Of a DNA stretch of 64,000 nt, positions 53,607-64,000 are shown one piece after another. The notes below the pieces were generated by a model. The model worked only from the letters and a program-made list of their open reading frames with translations. It ran no database searches and was not told the DNA's origin. The first letter of the stretch is position 1; each line of letters opens with the position of its first letter. The position numbers and the translations under genes were made by a program. This stretch comes from Chelonoidis abingdonii (lineage: Eukaryota > Chordata > Testudines > Testudinidae), in NCBI RefSeq assembly GCF_003597395.2, contig NC_133770.1, forward strand, positions 296,555,398 through 296,619,397. Reading direction: 5' to 3'.

Positions 53607-56600
53607 ATGATCTTGGTGCCTTTTGGGCTGGATTTAGCTAGTTTTGATGGCGCAGAGTGACAGAGAGATGGCGCTAGCTGCTCAGTTATACTCCACCTGG
53701 GGGCCAAGTCTCATTTTTTAAGTTAAATGCCACTAAAGAATTGGCTTATTTTCCTGCACTTTAAAAAAGCAGAGAAAGATCATGGTGATAGCTGGAAATG
53801 CAATAAGCAAGTCTTCTAAACCGCCAGCGAAGAGACAATATTAAAGGCGATTTAATTTTTTTTCTTCTGTCTATAAAACATTTCTTTCCCAATCCAGAGA
53901 TTTTCCTGATGCTGTTTAATCAACCGCTTCTCCCCCCTCTGGCGTTGCCTGGGTTTGAACATCAGCTTGTAAAACAGAGAATCTGTTCTGATTCTTCTCC
54001 ACCGTGAAGCGATGCTGTCTGAATGAAATCGCTCTGTGTGTGTGTAACAGGCTGGGCATAGATTTCAGATCCAGGCCAATCAAGTGGCCACGTGTCAGTC
54101 CTGTGCCCTGGTTTGAGCTTACTGTCGCCTTACACCCTCTGATGTCTGATATGAAGATGCTACCTGTGAAGTAGGTAGCCTGCAGTCAGATGGTGGGGGA
54201 TAAGGAGGAAGCATGTTTTAAGTCCACTCTTGCAGAGGCTTACTCATGTGAGTAACTTTACTCATCTAAGCACTCCAGATACTCAGGGCACGAGTGTTTT
54301 GCAGGAATTGGGCGCTTATTTTCTTCATGGGGGATGGATACCGATGGTGGTAAGGGGGTTAACTGACTCTTCCTGAGCAAAGCTAAAATCAAATGTATTT
54401 TTTCCGCTAAGAAATGCAGGTGTTTTCAGGGTTATTCTTTGTCCTTAGTGTGCAAATGAATTCACCTTCTAATGAGCCCAGCCTATGAAGGCTGAAGTGG
54501 GTCTGTTACAAAATACCTGCCTGCCTCTCAGCTTTTGCCGGCAAGCCTGTGCCCACCTGTTGCTAGGTATATGAATGGCTAATTAATTACCTGCAGAAAT
54601 TCTGCAGTGGTAAACAAATGAATCAAAGCCTGTGTTTCTTGGGTCCTCAAACTTCTCCTGTGTGATCTCCAAGGGTGTGAAAGAAGTGCAGGGTTTTGCA
54701 CACTGGTGGGGGGGTGGTGTCCAACTAGTCCCTTTTTAAAAATACCTTCTTTTATGAAAACTAAAGTAAACACACTCCAGTGTGGGTCTTAAAAACAATC
54801 AATCAAAAAGAAAAAGCTATGGCATCTGGCCTGGTGATTTGTAGAAAACAGTCTCTATTGATTGTACTGCATTATATGGAACTAGCAGAACATGTCTGCA
54901 GACAAAGTGCTGTGTGATATCTGACAGCAGGATGCATCAGCTACCAAGCCCACCAAATATATATCTATATAAAGCTTTGCTTGTGTCAGTCGGTGAGACC
55001 ATTTTATAACCATTCTGCTCCCTGTGGAAATGTCACCTTCCATGCTTGTCTGGAGATCCATCTTGGCAGGAGGTGTTTGGCATGTGGGTGCATGTTTCAT
55101 TGGGTAGAACAGGCGGCGCTGGAGACTGAGATTGCAGGTTTGTGGGTTAACTGCCAATCCCTACTGCATGTGTGGTTAATGTGGGGATAAGTTGTTGCAC
55201 ACTGAAATGTGGAGTCTAGCTGAAGACAAGCACAGTGTGATCGGCAGTAGCCCTTGCAGTTCTTGGGCCAGTCCGACATGACTGCAGTCAAGCCCTTAAC
55301 TTCAATGGGAGAAGGATCCTGTGCCACCACCACCCGGGTCTGCAGCACCCCTTGCTCTCCCGGTCCTGGGGCACCACACAGCTCTGGCAAAGCCTTCACA
55401 ATTGTGATTGATGGCACCTTCTACTCTTCCAGTAGTGGATGTCCCAGACACAGCTCTTCCAGTGCACTGCTTAACTGTCTTACATTAGTCCCTGCTATTC
55501 CAGTATGAAGCTCCTCCTGCACAGGGTACGCTAACAGTACCAGCATATTTAAGATTGTATGGTGGTCCGGTGGTACAGAGACCACCAAATGCTTTTCACG
55601 TGTCCTTTGAACAAAAATCTTTACTGTTCTGAGCTGAGTGAAACCTTGTTATGGGTTGAGTTAAAACTGATGTGAGAAGATTCCCATTGTATAAGACAGG
55701 TAAAAGGGTGGCTAGGGGACTGCACCTAAAACCAGCTCTAACAGAGTCTGCCCAGTAACTAGCATCCTGTGGGTGGGGGTCCACTGGATATTGTGATCAG
55801 GCGTATGTGGGTATGTGAGATAGAACACACAAAAAGTGGGATCAGAGTGAGGCAAGAAAGCCAAAGGTTAGCCTGTGAACATGGTGTGACCTGGGAAAAG
55901 CTAGAGAGAGATCTTTTGGGGCTGTTGGCTAAAGAGGCTTGGGGCTGTAAGCTGGGAAACTGCTCCTTTGGCAGTTGGTTCCTTCTGCATTCGGAGAAGC
56001 AGGACTCTGTGCAGTCCTTTTAAATAAAGAAGGTGGCATCGAAGAGAATACCTGACTCCATCAGTTCCTAGTTCCAACCTGAACATGCCCAGGCACCTGA
56101 TATGTGATTAGGCACTCAGATCAAAAAAAGGGGGCAACATGGCAATGGAAGGCTGTGTCAAACTCAGTTTTTCCTCCTGTCTTGCACGTATGCTATATTG
56201 TAGATGGCTGCTTAAAACCACAGTGTGAAGTATACTTGGAATATTATAAAACACGTATAAAAGAGAATTAGAAACAAATTATGTCCCTTCAGACAGTCCG
56301 TTCATCACTGTGTCTTGCAAATTACATACAGATAGTCTAAGGGCAAAGGGTTTTGTATTAGTTTGATTACGCTGAGATAATTTTTTGTGTTGCTCCAGGA
56401 AGCCCTCAGAAAATAATAATAAAAAAAGATAATATTTTAAATCAGAGGACTGCTTGATTGGTGACTCCATTTCCCAAAGACACACCTCACTGCCTCCTTT
56501 ATGGAAATTTAAATTGGTTACCTCTGTCAGAGAACATGAGAGATCATTTGTTGATTTATTTATTTTTTATTTTTTGGTTGGAGTGAGTTCCCTCCACCCC

Positions 56601-57059
56601 TTTGTTTTTTCAAAATTAAACCAGAGGGAGGTTTTTTTTCTTTTTCACTGTCTACCTTCTGTAAAATGCCTTCAGAAGCTTTGATCAGGAAGTGGCCATC
56701 TGACCTGAAATTAGCCAGAGAGATCGTGAGCTATGTTATGTATGAAGTCATGCTGCTGGATTTATGGGGAAGCCTAGCATGAAAGATGAAAACAGTATTT
56801 GGAGGAGGATTAAATACCGAGCTCTTGAGAGGAAATTGTTCTGTTCTCTCCAGCCCACCAATATGAAAATTTAGTGTGATTAGTCTTCATCATTTCTAAT
56901 AGGACCATACTTGGGGGGCCGACCCCCCCGCATGGTGAGATGTAACATTCCATTGTAGGAGTAGTGTTGTGCTTACAATATGGGCACTGCGCTAACAGCA
57001 TAAGGAAAATGCTGAACCCGTTAGAGTGGAAAGTCGATTCTAGACAGAGGTCCAGAACC
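53607..57059. other. Mostly unique-looking sequence
   Basis: No gene seen. 53710-53970 is AT-rich and low in recognisable repeats, a candidate conserved non-coding stretch. The remaining open frames (60-106 codons) overlap on both strands. Confidence 0.35.
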
Positions 57060-57129
57060 AGGGCGCTGACTTCACTAGAGTTACGCCATGGATGAATTTG
57101 GCCCAAGAAGTTGACAGTAGCTCTAGGAA

Positions 57130-57430
57130 CATAAAATCATAGGGTGTAAAGCCAGAAGGGACAACTGGATCATCTAGTATGGCCCCCTGTATCTCACAAG
57201 TCAGCAACCCACCCAGCACCCACACCCTAAACCAGACAACGGAAGTAAGACCAAAGTATTACAGGATACTAGATTATGTGCCAGAGACTCCTGCAATGAC
57301 AGGCAAATGATTAAGTGAGATATATCTAGGTAATCTTGGCAAGCAATCCACACTGACAATCTGACCTGGGGGGAAATTCCTTCCTGACCCCACATACGGC
57401 GATCAGTTAGACCTCGAGCAAGTGAGCATC
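57130..57430 (-). mobile_element. CR1 LINE 3' fragment
   Basis: 'aaatcatagggtgtaaagccagaagggac..ctggatcatctagtatggccccctgtat' at the left and 'ggggaaattccttcctgacccca.atacggcgatcagtta' at the right; the latter block is shared with 26.8 kb. Confidence 0.85.
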
Positions 57431-57514
57431 AGGAATTACGAAGCAACAGCTCTGCACTCTGTATGCATGCAGTTGTAGATATTGTGGCCAAGCTATTTTT
57501 CTGAAATGTTTCCA

Positions 57515-57835
57515 TATTAAGCTAGAGTTGGAAGGCATCTCTCATGTCATCTAATTCATACTCCAGTGATAAGCGTTACAAGATTCTTGTCCATGCACTT
57601 CTCCCTTCTGTGCACTCATCTGGTCTTGCTCCTGCTGTCAGATTGTCCTTTGCTGACTTGAAAGTCATCCTAATTTTCAAGATAAACTTGACTGTGTGAC
57701 ATTGTCCATGGCTGATGCCCCTGGCCCCTTATTTTGCTTTTGTTGTTTTAGATAGAGTCCTTTCCATCCCAACAGTATGGCCCCTTAAATATTTTAGAGA
57801 CCGTTATCATGCTTCCTCCTTGAAATGTTATCGCT
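57515..57835 (-). mobile_element. Second CR1 LINE fragment
   Basis: 'agctagagttggaaggcatctctcatgtcatctaattca' (3' end) through 'ccccttaaatattttagagaccgttatcatgcttcctcctt' (C-terminal region), minus orientation. Confidence 0.65.
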
Positions 57836-57837
57836 AT

Positions 57838-58320
57838 GGGAGGCAGCGTGGTCTCCTTGTTTAGAGCACATGATGAGAGTTCAGAGAGCTGGGTTCTAGT
57901 TCCAGGAATGCTACTGACTTTCTCTGTGCAGTTAGGTTCGTCACTTAAGCCTACCATTTCAAAAGCATCCACTAGCTTTGGGTACCAATCTTGAGAGTCT
58001 CTTGATGGTCAGAGATGCTGAGCTCCCATTGCAGTCCAATGGCATTGTAGGTACCGAGAACCTCTGAAAATGAGGTGGCACAGATTGGAAGTCCAAAAAT
58101 TGAGGTGGCCAAAATCAGTGGATACTTAATTTAGACTCTGGCCAATTTGTGGATCAGTTTCTCCACCCGTAAAATGGGGCTGGTGGGCTAAATACTTCCT
58201 TGGTATAACTCCATTTACCTTGCTAGAGTCACACCAGGGATGAATTTGTCCAAATGATACTTTTTCCCCTTTGAGATCCGCAGATGAAAGGCACCACACA
58301 AACACAAAGCATGAATTGAT
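57838..58320 (+). mobile_element. MIR SINE split by two small elements
   Basis: MIR pieces at 57838-57960 ('ggcagcgtggtctccttgtttagagcac..gagctgggttctagttcc'), 58143-58195 ('ggatcagtttctccacccgtaaaatggggctggtg') and 58270-58320 ('gagatccgcagatgaaaggcacca') are in order. They are separated by a TIR element (57961-58142, relative of 39065-39210) and by a palindromic scrap (58196-58255). Confidence 0.7.
57961..58142 (+). mobile_element. TIR element inside the MIR
   Basis: 'ttgggtaccaatcttgagagtctcttgatggtcagagatgctgagc..gaacctctgaaaatgaggtggcacag..aagtccaaaaattgaggtggccaaaatcagtgg' matches the family at 39065-39210. Confidence 0.6.
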
Positions 58321-61300
58321 TTTATTACATTAATGTGCATCCCTTCGCCTTTCCTCGTGAGTCCTGTTCTGTCACCTGCTCTCAACCTGTATCATCTTGA
58401 TACTTTTTTATAAAAGCTAAGGCACTAGGACTGGGCACGTTAATGCATGTGCTAGCTGCCCCTCCTCTGCCTTCGAGACTAGCCCTGTAGAACCCTTTTC
58501 ACGGTGAAAGCAGTCACACTGGGTAATCATTTGACTCAACTCTATTCACTGGCTGATAGCCCTTACCCTTTGTCTCTGCAGATGACTCAGGCAGGGATAG
58601 GAATCAGTTTCAAGCTCCCTTATTTAGCAACAGTGTCCTTTCTTTGAAACATACATCCATTGGTTCCTGGCAGGTGCATTTCCCTCACCAGGTCAGTATA
58701 TCTTCCTAAGGAAATTTATTCTGATGGGCTCGCTTGTGTCGAAAGCCTGTTGATGGATTGATTTACTGCACAGGTTTGTTCGCTATACAAGTCAGTTATT
58801 CATTAGATGTTGCCTTCAGGTGTTTGGGATTTATGGTTGTGTTGCTTTAATCGGATATTTTGTCATAGCAGACTTCGCCACCATGCAAAGTTTGAATAAA
58901 TCGCCATGCACCTAAGCTGACCCTTTGAGTCTATTTCTGCACCAACTGCAAGTCTTTTAAGAATATCTGCCTATTCCTGAAATGCCCTGCTAATTCCATT
59001 GCACCATTCCACGCTGATTAGCAATACCAAACCATTGCATTAGCGCACACAGAGTGCTACCCATACACATGTTGTTGTCCCAAAGATACCTGAAATGCAT
59101 GCTCTTGTCATTTCAGCAATCTTTCTTTTCATCTCCGTCACCCCACTTAAGCATCTGGAAATGGGAGAGGGAAGCCTTAAAAACCTTTAATCAATCACCA
59201 AGGAGGAAGAGAAATCTGATTTTAAGTAGCTGCACTGATGACTAGAGCATTAAAGAGCTTGCCCTGCTAATCTTTACTTTTCATATATTGTTCCACAATC
59301 AAATCAGTCCTATTGAGCTGAACTGGGGGTTAATTGCTGATGGAAAACTCTTTGTGTCTGTGTTCAGGCAGAAGGGAATGGAGAGAGTGTGTAGCCTTGT
59401 GGAGTTCACTGCAAGCTAACCACACGTGGGAGAATGTAGGAGGGCCCTGATTCACACACATGCCTTAGCCAATGTGGTATGACAGGAAGGGGCATGCACA
59501 GGATCCAGAGATTCATAGGGGGGAAGAATAATCACATTGGACAAATACTTAGACACCAGGCATGTTTTACGACCTATATGGAATGACGTGTAATTACAGT
59601 GATTCTTGCTCCTGTGGAAAGGGTGGAACTGAACCCTGTATCAAGGTTTGGGAGGAAATTTTGGCTGAGTGCTCATGAGTTATTCCTCTGATGCAACCAG
59701 TGGGGACAGCAGGTCCATTGGGACACTGTGGTGTAGTCAGCAGGCTGTTCCAGGACTGCAAAGTCCAGGTCAGATTGAGGGACACTGTGTTGGGTCATCT
59801 GGGGCTTTACTGGCTATGCTGGTCAGTGGGGGAGCTAGATAGCTAGGGAAAACCACCGGGCCAAAAACCTCGAGAGGGGAACCCTGTCTTGGGGTGCTCA
59901 CCACCTGCAGTGAGTAATCTCCTCCTGGCTGCTCCAGGGATCAGCTCCATTGAGGTCTGACCTCCCTTCCGTTGCTCATTTACTCTCACCACAGCCCCTC
60001 TGGGACTCAGCGTGCTCCCTCTTTGCAGCTGGGCCCTCCATCTACGATGGTCACTCTTTGGGTATCAGAATCCCACAAGATGAATGGTTCCAAGCAGTGT
60101 TCAGATCCACTGCTCTGAATGTGCCACTTCCCCAGTGGCTGGTAGGGGAACCTGGACCTGCCCTCTGCTCTGGGTTCTGGCTCAGGGACCCTCACATCAG
60201 CAGCCAAGATCTGCAATGTCCCACCTTGCTGCTGTTTCTCTGAGCCTTTTCCTACTCTGCTTCTCTCAGCTTCTGCACCTTCCTTCAGCGCCTGGACCCC
60301 CAGGGTTTCTACTCTCCCCCAAGGATTCCTCCTTTCCCTCTCTAATGCCCAGAGAGTGGCTATAGTCTCCCTCATGGCAACCCTTTCTTATAGCCAGCTT
60401 CCTGGCTTTATAGCAGCCACACCTATTCCTTCCAGCTGAGCTCCTTCCTCAATCATGGATTACTTAGGCCACACCTGAGGAGAGTTAGGTAGCCTATTAA
60501 TTGGCCCCTTCTCAGCCTCATTAACTCTTTCTAGCCAACAGTGGGGTGAGCACCCCATCCCAAACTGCTGTTTGTTGCAGCCAACTCCAGTCTGTTCCCT
60601 GATGTGAGGAACACTGCAGGCATAATCCATACCATCAGTTTCTTTCTGTGGAGGGTGGAATTGGTGGATCTTGGCCCATCCAAGTTTCTTATGTTTCAGT
60701 TATGTATTTACGTATAGCCTCATTTAATAAACCCTATGGGACAGACACAGTGCTAATCTGTATGCAGGGGACATGCAATTACCCCCTTAAAGGGACATCT
60801 CTTTGTTTTTATGCTTTGGAAGTAGATATGATGCAACAAGGAATTTAGGCAGCCTTCTTGGAAGAGTGAGTGCAGCCCTGTGAGTCTCCAGATTACTAGT
60901 GTATTGTGAATTGAAGTGCTGGGCCAACTGGTACTTACATAGATGGAGCCAGCACCTTGACATAGTGCGGACCCGTGCTGATATACAGCTGTGACAAATG
61001 GGGTTATTGCCTGTGCCCGTGTCTCCTCCGTGTGGCTGATCTCTGCCAGGATAAGAACCTGTTCTTTACAGCTGTTGGAATTACTCCTTTAGCTACAGTG
61101 GGAGGGGCTTGTGCTGATGGTTCCAGGCTTCATCCCCACTAATGACCGTGGGGATCATATATATGTGCAGCTATGGAGAGTCACCATCTCACCTTCCCAG
61201 GTGTCATTGCTATAGGCAGCATAAAGATCTCCCCCGGGGCTCCCTGAGAAGTGCTGCTGCAGGAGGTTGCAAGCTAGCATCTCAGCAGAGAAGATGGGTG

Positions 61301-62225
61301 CAGAAGCACTTCTGTGAAACTAGGCAAACCTTCCAATCCATTTATCAAAGTGCTTGAAGTTCCAATTTCAAGGCAAGTGAATGGTAATAAATACTGAGCA
61401 CAGACAGTTAATCTGTGTCCAGAACATTTTAATAGCTAAAGACAATTTTAAAAAAAATCTTGTGTATCTGGAACTGACCCAATGGCTCCTGACAGCTTTT
61501 GTGCATTTTTTAAAATGGCATTGTTTGGCAAGATAGTCCAGAATTTCCAGTTCTTAAAATCAAGACACTTCTGCTGTTGGCAGAACAGATGTTTGTCATC
61601 TGAAACGCGGCGGGAGTGTGTAGCAGGAGACGGGCCCTGCAAAGGGTAATGGGAAATCCCAGTGCAATGTCCATTAGCCTTGGGAGTCAAATAAGCAAAT
61701 GAAAAGTAAGGCTAAAATATCCGGAAGGGTTTCGTAGCAGCAAGGTGATGATTGTTGTTGCGTATGTTTCTCGGTGCAGTAGCTAGACAAGTGCATGGAA
61801 TGGCTTCCACCTGGAGTGGGTTGGAAACTTTGAACATGGAAAAATCAGGAGAAGAATGTTAAGGAATATTTGTGGTGAAACCTATTCCCATGTTTCCAAA
61901 TAGCTCTGTTCTGCATGCTTGGATGGGTCGCGTTGAGTGACCCAGCTCATCCCGCTGAGGAATACCTGGGTGAAGAGATAGCTTTTGTATCCAGTCTGGA
62001 GATGGCTCAGAGTCCTGGCATGAGTTGCTCCATGGCCTCTGGCCCTCCACTGAAAGATCTCTAGTCCTGACAAGGAGTAATGTGGGCTCTGCTGGCTAAG
62101 TGTCCTATTTGAATGCAGCTGCCATGCTGAGCTTCCCAGCTGGGTCCAAGCACATTAGGGTTGTGTGAATGGTGACCAGGAGGTCTGTTAGCCATTTAAG
62201 CTGACTTGAAGACAACCCTAAGGCA
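58321..62225. other. Mostly unique-looking sequence
   Basis: No gene and few recognisable repeats. 58860-59330 is AT-rich with homeodomain-type cores (gctgattagc, cattagcg) and is a candidate conserved non-coding stretch. Open frames of 60-122 codons are on both strands without motifs. Confidence 0.35.
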
Positions 62226-62353
62226 GTGGTTTTCAAGCTGTGGTCTGCGGACCTCCTGGGAGTCTACTGAGTGTCTAAGATTTCCAAAGGGGTCTGCACT
62301 TCCATTCAAAGTTTTTAAGGGGTCCACAAATGAAAAAAGTTTGAAAGTTGCTG
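62226..62353 (+). mobile_element. hAT-like element, short
   Basis: Left cagtggttttcaagctgtgg and right aaagtttgaaagttgctg are hAT-type inverted ends. Flanking 8-mers match 5 of 8. Confidence 0.65.
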
Positions 62354-62779
62354 GGCTAGGGAACACAGTTTAAGGAAGAATCTTGCATGGACCCTTGTGG
62401 GACTGACTAGCCACCAGTCCGTTCTGTCTGTAACCATCATAGTTCTGTGAGCATCTTTCACCGGCTGCAGGCTGGTGGTCTGCAAGGCTTATTGACCAGG
62501 GTTCTATTAGAAAGAAGTAAGTCCAGTGGATTATCACTTGGATGCCCATCTTCAGTCTCTCCCAGTAAAGCTGAAGAACAACGAACCTGGCAGGAGTGGA
62601 TCCTGAGAGCACTGCAGGGTTCTGGGTGGAGAGAGCTGCACTGCACGACCTTACAAGACAGCCCAGCCCTGTCCCCTGTAACACAGATTCTGCTCACTCT
62701 GCATTGGGGCTAAACTCCACCAAATGCATGTGTCATCACCTTCTCCTTGAGACCATCCATATCTCTCCTTCCATCTAGG
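62354..62779. other. Unassigned sequence
   Basis: No gene or recognised repeat. Confidence 0.4.
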
Positions 62780-62787
62780 TCTTAGAC

Positions 62788-63223
62788 CGGGGCGGCCAAC
62801 CTGTGGCTCCAGAGCCACGTGCGGCTCTGCAGAAGTTAATATACGGCTCCTTGTATGGGCACCAACTCTGGGGCTGGAGCTACAGGTACCAACTTTCAAT
62901 ATGCCGGGGGATGCTCACTGCTCAACCCCCTGCTCTGCCACAGGCCCTGCTCCCACTCCACCCATTCCCCCAAGGCCCTGAGCTTGCCATACCCTTGCTC
63001 CTTCTCCCACCCGCCATAGTCTCCTGCATGCGTGAAACAGCAGATTGCAGTGGGTGGTGGGAAAGGGGAGTAGGCGCTGATTGGTGGGGGCTGCCAGCAG
63101 GCGGGAGGTGCTGGGAGTGGGATTGGGGACTTTATGGGGGGCTGCTAACGTATTACTGTGGCTCTTTGGCAACGTACATTGGTAAATTCTGGCTCCTTCT
63201 CAGGCTCAGGTTGGCTACCCCTG
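62788..63223 (+). mobile_element. hAT-like non-autonomous element, 436 bp
   Basis: Ends cggggcggccaacctg and caggttggctacccctg are inverted repeats. A perfect 8-bp duplication tcttagac flanks it (62780-62787 and 63224-63231). The 143-codon frame at 62803-63234 lies almost wholly within the element and has no transposase signature. Confidence 0.88.
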
Positions 63224-63231
63224 TCTTAGAC

Positions 63232-63622
63232 TAACCCTGCCCTCTACAGGGGTCATTAACACAAGCTTCAGAGTCCTTGCTCTACAATACTAATGCCCCT
63301 GGCCTGATTGCATAATGTTTCACCTGTGATGGGGGAGTCCGTTCCCTACTATGGCTGGCAATCGCCGTACACCCTTCATCTCTCTCCTGAATTCCTTTGC
63401 TGAGCACTCCTTGCCTATACCAAGCCTAAATAGCTGGGCTTGGCTCAGGGGGCATTTCCAGGGGCTGTGAGAAGAGAGAGTCCACCCCCATCAGCTGTGC
63501 CCTAACTAGTGCAGACTTGGGGCAGCCCCTTCTTCCCCAGATCTGTGGGGTTAATGGCTGGTGGATCCACCAGCATCAGCTCTGATCCTGCAGCTTGTGC
63601 GTTTGGCGGAGCTGCTGCAAGC
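63232..63622. other. Unassigned sequence
   Basis: No gene or recognised repeat. Confidence 0.4.
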
Positions 63623-63630
63623 TGGGGTTC

Positions 63631-63795
63631 CAGGGCCGCCCGGGGGGGGGCAAGTGGGGCAATTTGCCCCATGCCTCAGGCCCCGCAGGGGCCCCCATGA
63701 GAATATAGTATTCTATAGTATTGCAATTTTTTTTTATGAAAGGGGCCCCCAAAATTGCTTTGCCCCAGCCCCGCTGAATCCTCTGGGTGGCCCTG
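63631..63795 (+). mobile_element. hAT-like MITE, copy 2 (165 bp)
   Basis: Starts cagggccgccc and ends gggtggccctg. A perfect 8-bp target duplication tggggttc flanks it (63623-63630 and 63796-63803). Highly similar to 36946-37107 across the whole length, including the AT-rich 'gaatatagtattctatag' centre. Confidence 0.9.
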
Positions 63796-63803
63796 TGGGG
63801 TTC

Positions 63804-64000
63804 TGCATGTGCAGGGTGTTCAGGCACTAAGCAATGGATCCAGAAGCCTGCCTGCCTCTCACCCTGTGCAACAGCTCTACTCTGGTTACTGATTGCCCTG
63901 GGACACTGTGCCCTCCACCTCTGCTGAAGAGTAGCTGGGATGCCACCCGTTAGCCGGGAGAGGGCTGGAGAATCTCTAGGTCCTTCCCAATAGAAGGACT
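63804..64000. other. Unassigned sequence
   Basis: No gene or recognised repeat up to the window end. Confidence 0.4.

Overview
The window looks like non-coding nuclear DNA from a turtle. Three diagnostic signs support this: (i) tRNA-derived SINEs of the turtle Cry I type, with A- and B-box-like promoter blocks and CR1-like 3' tails (4835-5033, 12100-12244, 19817-20032); (ii) many CR1 LINE fragments of several ages, including one nearly full-length copy; (iii) Penelope-like element pieces, MIR SINEs and many short hAT-like/TIR elements of kinds familiar from turtle genomes. I found no convincing protein-coding exon of a host gene. The longer open frames are retrotransposon debris or chance frames in GC-rich repeats and CpG islands.

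Layout. 0-8 kb: CR1 reverse-transcriptase relic, probable LTR-element remains, a fold-back Penelope-like repeat with a 12-bp target duplication, CR1 end plus SINE, then a three-level nest (TIR element / TIR element / CR1). 8-26 kb: mostly old or unrecognised sequence with MIR, SINE, CR1 and hAT-like insertions, including a 689-bp hAT-like element with a perfect 8-bp target duplication and a ~130-bp local duplication (13.1 and 15.2 kb). 26.5-35.3 kb: a minus-strand CR1 from ORF1 esterase through ORF2 endonuclease and reverse transcriptase, split by a solo LTR and by a plus-strand CR1, followed by a second plus-strand CR1 split by a GC-rich hAT-like element. 36-40 kb: nested TIR elements and a minus-strand Penelope-like 3' region (GIY-YIG endonuclease remnant) itself split by a small TIR element. 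40.2-41.0 kb: a compact CpG island. 41-47 kb: CR1 relics, MIR and a solo LTR with an exact 5-bp duplication and a nested CR1. 47.4-50.1 kb: purine and pyrimidine tracts, a second, larger CpG-rich region, a (GT)17(GA)12 microsatellite, a TATA box at 49479 and a splice-donor-like site at 50073/50074. This is the best candidate for a host promoter and untranslated first exon on the + strand; I cannot name the gene. 50-64 kb: mainly unique-looking sequence (probably intron 1 if the promoter call is right), with CR1, MIR and hAT-like insertions at the end.

Nothing here forms a new multi-gene system. The most interesting items are hammerhead-ribozyme-like cores in the two Penelope-like pieces (one intact at its core residues, one split by a transposon), the candidate promoter/first exon, and the legible nested insertion order, which gives relative ages of repeat families. 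Family names rest on recognition of sequence from memory; no database search was run.
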